The notes under the pieces are model-generated. The model was not told the origin of the DNA, searched no databases, and saw only the letters and a program-made list of their open reading frames with translations. Below, piece after piece: positions 52,513 through 59,800 of a stretch of DNA of 64,000 nt (position 1 is the stretch's first letter; each line of letters opens with the position of its first letter). The stretch comes from JANRKB01 sp033763695. Lineage in GTDB: Bacteria; Planctomycetota; Phycisphaerae; Phycisphaerales; UBA1924. The position numbers and the translations under genes are program-made. The stretch is taken from contig JANRKB010000043.1 of NCBI GenBank assembly GCA_033763695.1, positions 507,229-571,228 on the forward strand. Reading direction: 5' to 3'.

Positions 52513-52550
52513 CACTGAGATGCTCGCAGAGCCGAGCATCTCAGTGGCAC
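52513..52550 (-). repeat. GTGCCA hairpin, loop GCAGAGCC
   Basis: Perfect 13-base arms CACTGAGATGCTC and GAGCATCTCAGTG, TGGCAC at 52545-52550. The loop is shared with 59380 and 59635, whose arms differ. Confidence 0.85.
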
Positions 52551-52636
52551 GAGGGCATGAGCGCACGAACTCACGAAGATACGAAGACATGAAGGCGCAC
52601 GAGCCAAGAGCGACGAGCCGTGGCGGGCGCGGAGCA

Positions 52637-52697
52637 GTCGTCGGGTGTCGCTGCGCGACGACCCGACGCTACGGACCACAACCGCTTCGCGGTTGAA
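52637..52697 (-). repeat. Double-hairpin repeat, copy C
   Basis: Reverse orientation: hairpin 2 at 52639-52668 (CGTCGGGT...ACCCGACG) and hairpin 1 at 52679-52695 (CAACCGC-TTC-GCGGTTG). Confidence 0.8.
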
Positions 52698-52758
52698 GAG
52701 GCAGTGGGTTCGTGGAAGAAGTAGCGCGAAGGCCAGACAGAAGACAGAGCACGATCAG

Positions 52759-52786
52759 CCACGAAGACTCGGATGAGTCTTGGCAC
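52759..52786 (-). repeat. GTGCCA hairpin remnant lacking one arm
   Basis: CGAAGACTC loop, right arm GGATGAGTCTTG and TGGCAC are kept, but the expected left arm CAAGACTCATCC is reduced to CA. An 11-base deletion would explain it. Confidence 0.65.
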
Positions 52787-52814
52787 GGGGGCGTGATCGC
52801 TGGTTGGCCGCGTC

Positions 52815-53678
52815 TCAGCCGAAGACCACTGTCTTGTGTTCGCAGACGATGATCTTGTCTTCGACGTGCGCTCGCACGGCCGCGGCGAGCACGATGCGTT
52901 CGAGGTCGCGGCCCTTGCGGATCAGGTCCTGCACGCTGTCGCGATGGTCCACTTCGAGCGTTTGCTGGCGGATGATCGGGCCGCAGTCGAGTTCGGCGGT
53001 GACGAAGTGGCTGGTGGCGCCGATGATCTTGACGCCGCGCTCGAATGCCTGGTGATAGGGGCGCGGGCCGGCGAACGCGGGCAAGAACGAGTGGTGGATG
53101 TTGATGATGCGGCTGGGCCAGCGCTCTACAAACTCGGGCGAGAGAATCTGCATGTATCGCGCGAGCACGACGAAGTCGGCGTTGGCGCCGGCGATGAGTT
53201 TCTGAAGTTCGCGTTCCTGGGCGGCCTTTCCGCCGCGGCTTTCGTCGACGGGCAGCACGTGGAACGGGATGCCCAGCGCCTCGACCATCGGGCGCAGCAC
53301 ATCGTGGTTGGAGATGACCATCGGCACATGCACGGGGAGTTCGTCGGCGGTGACACGCCAGAGCAGGTCGTGCAGGCAGTGGCTTTCTTTGCTCGCGAGG
53401 ATCACCATGCGCTTGACGTCCGCGGCCCAGTGCGTGTTCCACGTCATCTGATAGCGGTCGGCGATGGGTCGCCACGCGGGGGCGAACGTCTCGCGCGAGA
53501 GGCCAAAGCCCTTGGTTTCGATTTCGACGCGCATGAAGAAGCGGGCGGCGTCGCTGTCGGTGTGCTGGTCGAGTTCGACGATGTTGCCGTTGTGCAGCGA
53601 GATGAAGTTGGAGACGGCCGCGACGATGCCGCGGGTGTCGGGGCAGGAGATGAGGAGTCGGACGGTGTCGGTGCGCAT
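52815..53678 (-). CDS. purU: Formyltetrahydrofolate deformylase
   Basis: Hydrolyses 10-formyl-THF to formate and THF, balancing one-carbon pools and supplying formate. The protein is 287 residues, the normal length. N-terminal ACT domain (VRLLISCPDTRGIVAAVSNF), then a formyltransferase-fold domain with MVISNHDVLRPMVEALGIPF, the catalytic-region NIHHSFLPAF and HFVTAELDCGPII, whose Asn, His and Asp are the conserved triad. The ATG at 53678 matches the family; ten further in-frame codons upstream are unlikely. Confidence 0.94.
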   Translation of the reverse strand: MRTDTVRLLISCPDTRGIVAAVSNFISLHNGNIVELDQHTDSDAARFFMRVEIETKGFGLSRETFAPAWRPIADRYQMTWNTHWAADVKRMVILASKESHCLHDLLWRVTADELPVHVPMVISNHDVLRPMVEALGIPFHVLPVDESRGGKAAQERELQKLIAGANADFVVLARYMQILSPEFVERWPSRIINIHHSFLPAFAGPRPYHQAFERGVKIIGATSHFVTAELDCGPIIRQQTLEVDHRDSVQDLIRKGRDLERIVLAAAVRAHVEDKIIVCEHKTVVFG

Positions 53679-53784
53679 GGGCGAAATTGCCAAAGAACAA
53701 ATGGTCAAATGGCCAAAGTGTCAAGCATCAGGTCGTCAGACTCCTCTCTGACTCTTGACTTCGTGACTCTGTATCTCCCGGTCT

Positions 53785-53824
53785 TTCGCACTTCGTCTCT
53801 CCGTCTCTTCGTCTCTTCCGCTCA
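53785..53824 (-). repeat. Purine-rich repeat abutting a stop codon (copy 2)
   Basis: Minus strand: the TGA stop continues as GCGGAAGAGACGAAGAG with further AGAGACG units and then AAGTGCGAAAG. It parallels the copy at 36443-36486, including its position at the stop. Confidence 0.65.
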
Positions 53825-54763
53825 CACCCTCACCATGTGGACATAGTCGTGATAGCGCGAGTCGATCTCGGGCTTGGTGAGCTTGACGAGGCGATCGAGG
53901 CTGAAGGCTTCGATGGTGAACGAGGCGATGACGGTGCCGTGGACGATGGCGCGGCGGACGTGCTCGAACGAGCCGGGGTCGGCCGTGTCGTGGGCTGCGA
54001 GCGCGCCCATGACGCCACCCGCGAAGGTGTCGCCGCAGCCGGTGGGATCGACGACGGTTTCCGTCGGGTAGGCGGGCAGGCTGCACACGCCGTCGGCGTG
54101 GACCAGGATGCTGCCGTGCTCGCCCTTCTTGACGATCACGAAGCGAGGCCCCATGTCGAGGATGTGGCGGGCGGCGGTGACCGGATTGCGCTTGCCGGTG
54201 AAGAGTTCGGCCTCGTCGTAGTTGAGCACCAGGCCGTTGACCATCTTCAGGAGGCGTAGCAGTTCCTGACGCGCGGTGTTGATCCACAGGTCCATGGTGT
54301 CGGCGACGGCGAGGCGGCGGTTGGTGAACGCACTGAGCAGTTCGGCCTGCACTGCCGGGTGGCTGTTGGCGAGGAAGACAAGACGCGAATCGCGGAACGA
54401 CTGCGGCACGGTCGGCGGCTTCTCGGCCAGCACGCCCAGTTCGGTGAAGAGCGTGTCGCGGCTGTTCATGTCGGTGCGATACTTGCCGCCCCAGCGGAAG
54501 GTCTTGCTGCCGGCGCGGACTTCGAGGCCCGCGGTGTCGATGTTGGGGAAGCGCTTGATCGCCGCGTGCCCGCTGGCGGGGAAGTCATCGCCCACGGCGG
54601 CGACCATCCGCACCGGGCCATAGAACGAGGCGGCGGCGGAGAAATAGGTGCACGAGCCGCCCAGCACTTCCTCGGCGCGGCCGGTGGGTGCCTCAATCGT
54701 GTCAATGCCGATGGTGCCGGTGACGGCGAGATTGGCCTGCGGAGCGCTGGGGGCGTTGGTCAT
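53822..54763 (-). CDS. PfkB family carbohydrate kinase
   Basis: A 313-residue sugar or nucleoside kinase. The C-terminal PfkB signature DPTGCGDTFAGGVMGAL (anion hole and catalytic Asp) is complete; the N-terminal GGSCTYFSAAASFYG fits the substrate-binding GG region, and NYDEAELFTG fits the conserved N..E motif. The substrate cannot be read from sequence; such single-copy kinases are common in planctomycetes. A minus-strand TAGACT lies eight bases before the ATG. Confidence 0.88.
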   Translation of the reverse strand: MTNAPSAPQANLAVTGTIGIDTIEAPTGRAEEVLGGSCTYFSAAASFYGPVRMVAAVGDDFPASGHAAIKRFPNIDTAGLEVRAGSKTFRWGGKYRTDMNSRDTLFTELGVLAEKPPTVPQSFRDSRLVFLANSHPAVQAELLSAFTNRRLAVADTMDLWINTARQELLRLLKMVNGLVLNYDEAELFTGKRNPVTAARHILDMGPRFVIVKKGEHGSILVHADGVCSLPAYPTETVVDPTGCGDTFAGGVMGALAAHDTADPGSFEHVRRAIVHGTVIASFTIEAFSLDRLVKLTKPEIDSRYHDYVHMVRV

Positions 54764-54771
54764 AAGAGGAG

Positions 54772-54777
54772 AGTCTA
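54772..54777 (-). promoter_or_regulatory. Near-leaderless -10 of the PfkB kinase gene
   Basis: Minus strand TAGACT with eight bases (CTCCTCTT) to the ATG; the spacer lacks a standard Shine-Dalgarno. Confidence 0.4.
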
Positions 54778-54844
54778 GGAAGCCGGAGGCGATTGCTCGC
54801 GCGATGCGGTGCGGCGGCGGAGCGGGCGGGGAAGATTGCGCGGC

Positions 54845-55567
54845 TTAGCCGTAGTGATTTTGATGTCCGCATTCGGGGCAGACGCCGGTGCCGGTGTTGG
54901 GGTCGGGGAAGCCGCACTGTTCGCAGCGATAGTCGAGCCAGCGTGCGTCGCGGCGGCGTGAACGCCAGGTGTTGACGATGCCGGCGACGCACCAGCCGTA
55001 GAACGCCAGTGCGGCGAGGAGCCAGAGCGTGTCGTCGAAGCAGAGCAGGGTCTGGCTTGGCACGCGTGCGAGCGAGGTGGGCACGTCGCGGGCGGGACGC
55101 TGGAGCGGCGACTCGACGCGCGATCCGGTGAGGTGAAAGAGCAGCGATCTTTCGTGGCCGAAGACAACCCGTGGGACGTGGCTCGCGACGACGCGGCGGA
55201 TGAAGTCTTCGTGCTCGCCGGCGAGGGGCGTGCCGGATTTGGGATCCCAGACGATTTGCAGAGAGCGATGTTCGAGCGTGAACAGGCCGTAGCGCTGGCG
55301 GCGGACGAGCGTCTCGGTGCGGACGAGTCGCGTGCCGGGGGTTGCCGTCGCGACGTCCATGCTCCAGGTTGCGGCGGTGGTCGCGGAGGGAGGCGTGTAG
55401 AGGCCGTTCTCGTAGGCGCGATAGATGTCGATGCCGCGGACGGGATTGGTGGGGAAGTCGAGGAGGGCGATGATGCCGCAGAAGAGAAGGATGAGACGGC
55501 GCGCCCACGGCAGGACGCGGCGGAGGCCGGACGGCTTGGGTGCGTTGGTGGGCACGCGAGCGAGCAT
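54845..55567 (-). CDS. Membrane protein with C-terminal zinc ribbon
   Basis: A 240-residue protein of unknown function. One TM helix near residues 25-42 (LILLFCGIIALLDF), a middle domain with VWDPKSGTPLAGEHEDFIRRVV, a second hydrophobic helix near 175-200 (LWLLAALAFYGWCVAGIV) and a C-terminal zinc ribbon CEQCGFPDP...CPECGHQ. This architecture (membrane helix plus terminal ribbon) is common among planctomycete hypothetical proteins. The start is uncertain; the frame is open upstream to 55768, but that part is low-complexity. Confidence 0.65.
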   Translation of the reverse strand: MLARVPTNAPKPSGLRRVLPWARRLILLFCGIIALLDFPTNPVRGIDIYRAYENGLYTPPSATTAATWSMDVATATPGTRLVRTETLVRRQRYGLFTLEHRSLQIVWDPKSGTPLAGEHEDFIRRVVASHVPRVVFGHERSLLFHLTGSRVESPLQRPARDVPTSLARVPSQTLLCFDDTLWLLAALAFYGWCVAGIVNTWRSRRRDARWLDYRCEQCGFPDPNTGTGVCPECGHQNHYG

Positions 55568-55683
55568 ACGAACGGCGGGCGGCGCGGTGCGGCGGAGGGA
55601 TGGGCGGTGCGGCGGAACGGGTGATCGGCAGGCGGAATCGTGTTTTGGTCGGGTGTAGCGGGTCGGAGTCGGGGCGTGAAGCC

Positions 55684-55713
55684 TTGGCTTCGAGAAGGGA
55701 TGCGGCCTAGTAT
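55684..55713 (+). promoter_or_regulatory. Promoter of rpmI-rplT
   Basis: TTGGCT (55684-55689), 18-base spacer, TAGTAT (55708-55713). The predicted leader is about 110 bases, long enough for ribosomal-protein autoregulation, although I cannot identify a specific L20-binding fold. Confidence 0.45.
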
Positions 55714-55832
55714 CCCGGCCCCGAGCAGCGGAGGCGTCAAGCGGCAAAGGTGGTGCCGCGGCGAACAAGAATCAAAAGCGAAGCCGGACGACGTCCGCGC
55801 GTCGCGCAGGTGTTTTGCACGAGGGTTCGATC

Positions 55833-56144
55833 ATGGCGACCAAGAAAGTGAAGAACAAGAGCCACAAGGGCCTCTTGAAGCGCATCCGCGTCAGCAAGAC
55901 CGGCAAGGTCCGCCATCGCACCACCGGCCGCAAGCACCTTCGCTCGGGCAAGGGCGGCAAGCGCCTGCGTCAGATGCGGAAGGATCCGTTCATGTCCAAT
56001 CCGGAAGCAAAGCGGATTGAGAAGCTGCTGTTCCGCCGCCTGCGCGGGCGCGATCAGTCGCGTGCGACGCTGAAGGTGAATCCCTCGCCGGCGCAGCGCA
56101 AGGCTGCCCGCGAAGCCGCCAAGGCCGCCGCCGCCAAGAAGTAA
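55833..56144 (+). CDS. rpmI: 50S ribosomal protein L35, extended
   Basis: Large-subunit protein L35. Residues 1-60 match the family (KNKSHKGLLKRIRVSKTGKV, then HRTTGRKHLRSGK). The usual length is about 65; this one is 103, with a basic C-terminal extension rich in Arg, Ala and Lys that ends in AAREAAKAAAAKK. GAGGG eight bases upstream supports the ATG at 55833. It precedes rplT as is standard, but infC, the normal first gene of this operon, is not upstream. Confidence 0.92.
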   Translation: MATKKVKNKSHKGLLKRIRVSKTGKVRHRTTGRKHLRSGKGGKRLRQMRKDPFMSNPEAKRIEKLLFRRLRGRDQSRATLKVNPSPAQRKAAREAAKAAAAKK

Positions 56145-56265
56145 GTCTCGTTTCGCGTGCGTCGTTGCGGGAGTGTCCGCGTCGGTGCGTCACGCATGAA
56201 CCGTTCGTCGGGAGCCAAGCCGAGGGCTTTGCCTCGCTCCGCCGGACACAGTTGGAGTTTCGCCC

Positions 56266-56640
56266 ATGCCTCGCGTTCGTAAAGGTGCAGCCCGCGCTCA
56301 GGCCCGTAAGCGCATTCTTCGTGCCGCCCGCGGTTACTACGGCACCAACCACCGTCACAAGTATCGCGCCCGCAACGCGGTCATCCGCGCCGGTCGCTAC
56401 GCGTTCCGCGATCGTCGTCGCCTGAAGCGCGAGATGCGCGGCCTGTGGATCATCCGCATCACCGCCGCGTGCAAGATGCGCGGCACGCGCTACAGCCTGT
56501 TCATGAACGGCCTGCGTCTGGCCGGCGTGATCATCAACCGCAAGATGCTGAGCGAGATCGCGATCAGCGACCCCAAGCTGTTCGACACGATCGTGGCGAC
56601 CGCGATCAAGCACAGCAAGGCCGTGCCCGCCAAGGCGTAA
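56266..56640 (+). CDS. rplT: 50S ribosomal protein L20
   Basis: Large-subunit assembly protein L20, 124 residues. The basic N-terminus MPRVRKGAARAQARKRIL and the ARGYYG...HKYRARNAV region are diagnostic, as is the globular RITAACKMRGTRYSLFMNGL. In other bacteria L20 represses its own operon by binding the mRNA. It follows rpmI by 121 bases. Confidence 0.97.
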   Translation: MPRVRKGAARAQARKRILRAARGYYGTNHRHKYRARNAVIRAGRYAFRDRRRLKREMRGLWIIRITAACKMRGTRYSLFMNGLRLAGVIINRKMLSEIAISDPKLFDTIVATAIKHSKAVPAKA

Positions 56641-56669
56641 GCCCGAGCAGCACGCAGATTTGGACCCAC

Positions 56670-56706
56670 GCAAGCCCCGTCGTCATGGCGGGGCTTGCTT
56701 GCTTTT
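56670..56706 (+). terminator. Rho-independent terminator after rplT
   Basis: Ten-base arms GCAAGCCCCG (56670-56679) and CGGGGCTTGC (56689-56698) followed by TTGCTTTT. Confidence 0.75.
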
Positions 56707-56765
56707 GGGCGGTGAGTGTGACGGGTTCGACGGTGCGGCGCGGCGGCGGGTAGCATGTTCGCGCC

Positions 56766-57275
56766 ATGACTTCACGCGAAACCGCACTTGCCGCACGGGC
56801 CTTCACACTCGCGCCGAGCGAGGGCGAGCGATTCACCATGATCGGCGGCGGGATGCGCATCCTCGTCGACGGGGCGGCGAGCGGCGGTCGCTGCTGCATT
56901 CTCGAAACGCCGGTGCCGCCGGGCGATGGCCCGCCGCTGCATCGCCACGAGCGCGAGGACGAGATGTTCTTCGTCATCGAGGGGCGTTTCAAGTTCATGA
57001 TCGACGGGCGCGAGTTCATCGCCGAGCCGGGTGCGTTTGTGTGCGCGCCGCGCGGTTCGGTCCACACGTTCAAGAACATCGGCGCGACGACTGGGCGATT
57101 CCTGATCACCTGCACGCCCGCGGGGATCGAAGTGCCGTTCCGGGCGATCCGCGAACCGGATGCGCGCGAGATCGCGCAGGGACGCATGCCGCCGACGATG
57201 GAGTTTGTGATGCAGGAGCTGGGGCGGCACGGCATCACGTTTGTGGGGCCGCCGCTCGATATGCCGCGTGGGTGA
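56766..57275 (+). CDS. Cupin-domain protein
   Basis: A 169-residue single-domain cupin. Metal-binding motif 1 is PLHRHEREDEMFFVIEG (two His and Glu) and motif 2 is PRGSVHTFKN with the second-half histidine. The N-terminal ARAFTLAPSEGERF is common in small sugar- or quercetinase-like cupins. Substrate unknown. A TAGCAT lies nine bases before the ATG, so the message may have a very short leader. Confidence 0.8.
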   Translation: MTSRETALAARAFTLAPSEGERFTMIGGGMRILVDGAASGGRCCILETPVPPGDGPPLHRHEREDEMFFVIEGRFKFMIDGREFIAEPGAFVCAPRGSVHTFKNIGATTGRFLITCTPAGIEVPFRAIREPDAREIAQGRMPPTMEFVMQELGRHGITFVGPPLDMPRG

Positions 57276-57325
57276 GGCGGGGCACGATCCACGTGCGACG
57301 ATCCCGCGCGAGCGCGGACGCGTTC

Positions 57326-57381
57326 GTTGGGTGCGGCTGCGCCGCGGCCGCACGCTCTTCACCTGCACGGCTTCGCCGTGC
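57326..57381 (-). repeat. Double-hairpin repeat, copy D
   Basis: Reverse orientation: hairpin 2 around 57328-57353, with decayed outer arms but an intact TGCGGC-TGC-GCCGCG core, and hairpin 1 at 57365-57381 (GCACGGC-TTC-GCCGTGC). It is closest to copy B2. Confidence 0.75.
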
Positions 57382-57447
57382 GAGGCAGGAAGCGGACGCG
57401 CGAACGACCCGGCTCGGAGATGCGAGTCGGAAAGCCTCGTTTTCTGG

Positions 57448-57483
57448 GCAAAACGGCCCGCCCCGAGGTGCGGGCCACCTCGG
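57448..57483 (-). terminator. Possible terminator of the POT transporter gene
   Basis: On the minus strand, arms CCGAGGT and ACCTCGG around seven bases, then GGCGGGCCGTTTTG, 30-65 bases past the stop. Confidence 0.45.
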
Positions 57484-57512
57484 AGCCGCCCGTTTCTCGC
57501 TCGTGCTCCGCG

Positions 57513-59144
57513 TCAGTCGTTGGCGTTGCGCATGAGCTTCTTGAGGAACGGCGAGAGCACGAAGATCACGACGCCCGCGCCGAGGCTGGTGACGACGAAG
57601 AGGAAGAAGAAGTCGGCCTGGCCGCCGAAGTTCCACGGCAGCTTCAGTTCGCCCTTCTCGATCGCTTCGACCTGCGACGCGACGAGGCCGCCGCCGAGGT
57701 TGGCGATGAAGCTGGAGACGAACCAGATGCCCATGAGCAGCGAGACGAACTTCACGGGCGCGGCCTTGGTGACGTAGGAGAGGCCGGTGGGGGAGAGGCA
57801 CAGTTCGCCGACGGTGTGCCAGAAGTAGGTCATGAAGATGAGCCACATGCCCGCCTTGGCGCCGCCGCCAGCGGAGATCTTGCCGGCCCAGACCATGAAG
57901 AGGAAGCCGATGCCCAGGAAGATGAGGCCCAGCGCGATCTTGACGGGCTGCGAGGGGTTGAGCTTGACCTTGCCCAGGTTGGTCCAGATGGCGGCGAAGA
58001 TCGGCGCGAGGATGAAGATGAGGCCGGCGTTCACCGACTGGAACCACGTCGCGGGCACTTCGAACGTGCCCATCATGCGATCGGTGTTCTGCTCGGTGAA
58101 GACGTTGACCGATGAACCGGCCTGTTCGAACGCGAGCCAGAAGAACGCGTTGAAGAACATGAAGACGAAGATGGTGATGACCGGGCCGCGATCTTCGGGG
58201 CGGTTGATGCTGAGGAACCAGCCGACCCACGCGAAGATGCCCAGGCCCAGTGCGGCGACCACGCTCCAGCCCAGGGCGGGATTGGCTTGCAGGCTGGACA
58301 TGAGGGCTGAGAACTGTGCCGTCGCGCCGAAGTGATAGGCCACGGCGAAGAGTGCGGAGATGATGACCGCGCCGATGAAGAAGAGCGAAGATGCGCTGTT
58401 GGCGCCGGCGCGCTTCTCGGGGGCGGGTTCGCCGACGTGCGACAGGAAGCGGGGGCGGCCCCACATGTAGAGGAAGAGGCCCAGGAGCATGCCGACGGCG
58501 GCGGAGCCGAAGCCCCAGTGCCAGCCGACCTTTTCGCCGAGCGTGCCGCAGACGAAGGCGCAGAGGAACGCGCCGAGGTTGATGCCCATGTAGAAGATGG
58601 TGAACGCGCCGTCACGCCGCGGATCGCCCTCTTTGTAGAGCTGGCCGACCATGACGGAGACGGTGGGCTTGAAGTGGCCCGTGCCCAGGACGATGACGGC
58701 GAGGCCCATGATGAAGAGCGACATGCCGGCGGCGTTGTGGTCCAGCGGGGGGATGCCGGAGATGCCGAGGATGATGTGGCCCAGGGAGATGAGCAGGCCA
58801 CCGACGAGCATGGAGCGGTGCGTGCCGATCATCTTGTCGGCGATGATGCCGCCGAGGATGGGGAAGAGGTAGGCGAGGCCGGTGTACCAGCCGTAGAGGA
58901 CAGAGGCGTCGGCCTTGGACCAGCCGCGGCCGGGGTTGAAGCCTTGTTCATCGCCGGTGGTGGCGCGGATGAGATAGAGGACGAGCAGGCCGCGCATGCC
59001 GTAGTAGCTGAAGCGTTCCCACATTTCGACGAGGAAGAGGAGGAAGAGGCCGACGGGATGGCCGAGGATGGTTTTCTCGTCCGCGGGGGCGAAGAAGGGC
59101 GCGGTTGGGGGGGTGCCGGTGGAGGAGGGCGCGGGCATGCTCAT
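57513..59144 (-). CDS. POT/PTR family peptide transporter
   Basis: A 543-residue major-facilitator protein for proton-coupled di- and tripeptide uptake. The family motif appears in helix 1 as EMWERFSYYGMRGLLVLYL (ExxERFxYY; glutamates and arginine couple protons) around residue 36. Helices 2-5 and 7-12 follow, with GHFKPTVSVMVGQLY resembling the GxxKP-type signature of helix 4, and GELCLSPTGLSYV near helix 10. About 14 hydrophobic segments fit bacterial POTs. The upstream region holds the duplicated hairpin cluster. Confidence 0.9.
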   Translation of the reverse strand: MSMPAPSSTGTPPTAPFFAPADEKTILGHPVGLFLLFLVEMWERFSYYGMRGLLVLYLIRATTGDEQGFNPGRGWSKADASVLYGWYTGLAYLFPILGGIIADKMIGTHRSMLVGGLLISLGHIILGISGIPPLDHNAAGMSLFIMGLAVIVLGTGHFKPTVSVMVGQLYKEGDPRRDGAFTIFYMGINLGAFLCAFVCGTLGEKVGWHWGFGSAAVGMLLGLFLYMWGRPRFLSHVGEPAPEKRAGANSASSLFFIGAVIISALFAVAYHFGATAQFSALMSSLQANPALGWSVVAALGLGIFAWVGWFLSINRPEDRGPVITIFVFMFFNAFFWLAFEQAGSSVNVFTEQNTDRMMGTFEVPATWFQSVNAGLIFILAPIFAAIWTNLGKVKLNPSQPVKIALGLIFLGIGFLFMVWAGKISAGGGAKAGMWLIFMTYFWHTVGELCLSPTGLSYVTKAAPVKFVSLLMGIWFVSSFIANLGGGLVASQVEAIEKGELKLPWNFGGQADFFFLFVVTSLGAGVVIFVLSPFLKKLMRNAND

Positions 59145-59317
59145 GCGAAAGGCATCCTCAAGAAGTGAGGGGAGAAGTCAGAGCCGATCGCGTCAGACTA
59201 GCAGAAAAGTGGGGAGAAAGCACGGGTTGGGGGGTGGTCGTCGAAGCGAAGGAGAGAGCCCCGCGACCCTGCTGGCAGAGCCTCGGATGGTTATGGCGGC
59301 CGGGCCGAGCGTGTCTC

Positions 59318-59348
59318 GTGCCATCGAAGTCCGCTTCGGACTTCGATG
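59318..59348 (+). repeat. GTGCCA hairpin, GCTTC loop (unit 1)
   Basis: GTGCCA at 59318-59323, perfect arms CATCGAAGTCC and GGACTTCGATG. Confidence 0.85.
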
Positions 59349-59379
59349 TTCGTGATCGCGGGTGGTGCGTGGCAAGACA

Positions 59380-59411
59380 CATCGAAGTCGCAGAGCCGAC
59401 TTCGATGGCAC
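59380..59411 (-). repeat. GTGCCA hairpin, GCAGAGCC loop (unit 1)
   Basis: Arms CATCGAAGTC and GACTTCGATG, TGGCAC at 59406-59411. Its arms match the GCTTC type while its loop matches 52513. Confidence 0.85.
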
Positions 59412-59508
59412 GGAAGCAGAGGCGGGTCGTTCGATCAGCAAAATGTGCCGCGATTATCGGAGGCTCGGGGAGGATGATCGTGCTCTTGCCTCAGTGATGA
59501 AAATGCCC

Positions 59509-59546
59509 CACGATCACGCCCTCAGAGCAGGTCGTGATCGTGGCAC
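59509..59546 (-). repeat. GTGCCA hairpin, CAGAGC-containing loop (unit 1)
   Basis: Arms CACGATCACG and CGTGATCGTG with TGGCAC at 59541-59546; the 14-base loop includes CAGAGC. Confidence 0.75.
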
Positions 59547-59572
59547 CCGAAACCAACTGGTTTGCGTCTTTC

Positions 59573-59603
59573 GTGCCATCGAAGTCCGCTTCGGACTTCG
59601 ATG
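59573..59603 (+). repeat. GTGCCA hairpin, GCTTC loop (unit 2)
   Basis: Hairpin identical to the one at 59318, in the second unit of the tandem duplication. Confidence 0.85.
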
Positions 59604-59634
59604 CTCTCGGCGACGCGCAACTCTCGAAAAGACA

Positions 59635-59666
59635 CATCGAAGTCGCAGAGCCGACTTCGATGGCAC
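59635..59666 (-). repeat. GTGCCA hairpin, GCAGAGCC loop (unit 2)
   Basis: Same arms and loop as 59380, TGGCAC at 59661-59666. Confidence 0.85.
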
Positions 59667-59764
59667 GGAACCATGGGCAGGTCATCTGATCAGCAGAATG
59701 CGCCACGGTTCTCCGAGCCTCGGGGAGGATGGTCGTGCTCTTGCCTGCGTGATGACATGCCGCA

Positions 59765-59800
59765 AGATCACGCCCTCAGAGCGGGTCGCGATCGTGGCAC
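59765..59800 (-). repeat. GTGCCA hairpin, decayed (unit 2)
   Basis: Counterpart of 59509 with mismatched arms (GATCACGCCC versus GGGTCGCGATC), TGGCAC kept at 59795-59800. Confidence 0.6.

Larger units (their letters stand above)
52231..52814. other. Repeat cluster between convergent genes
   Basis: No gene. Within 400 bases lie three intact GTGCCA hairpins (52405, 52449, 52513), a truncated one (52759), a double-hairpin copy (52637) and a purine-rich ACGAAGA stretch at 52563-52600. Confidence 0.7.
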
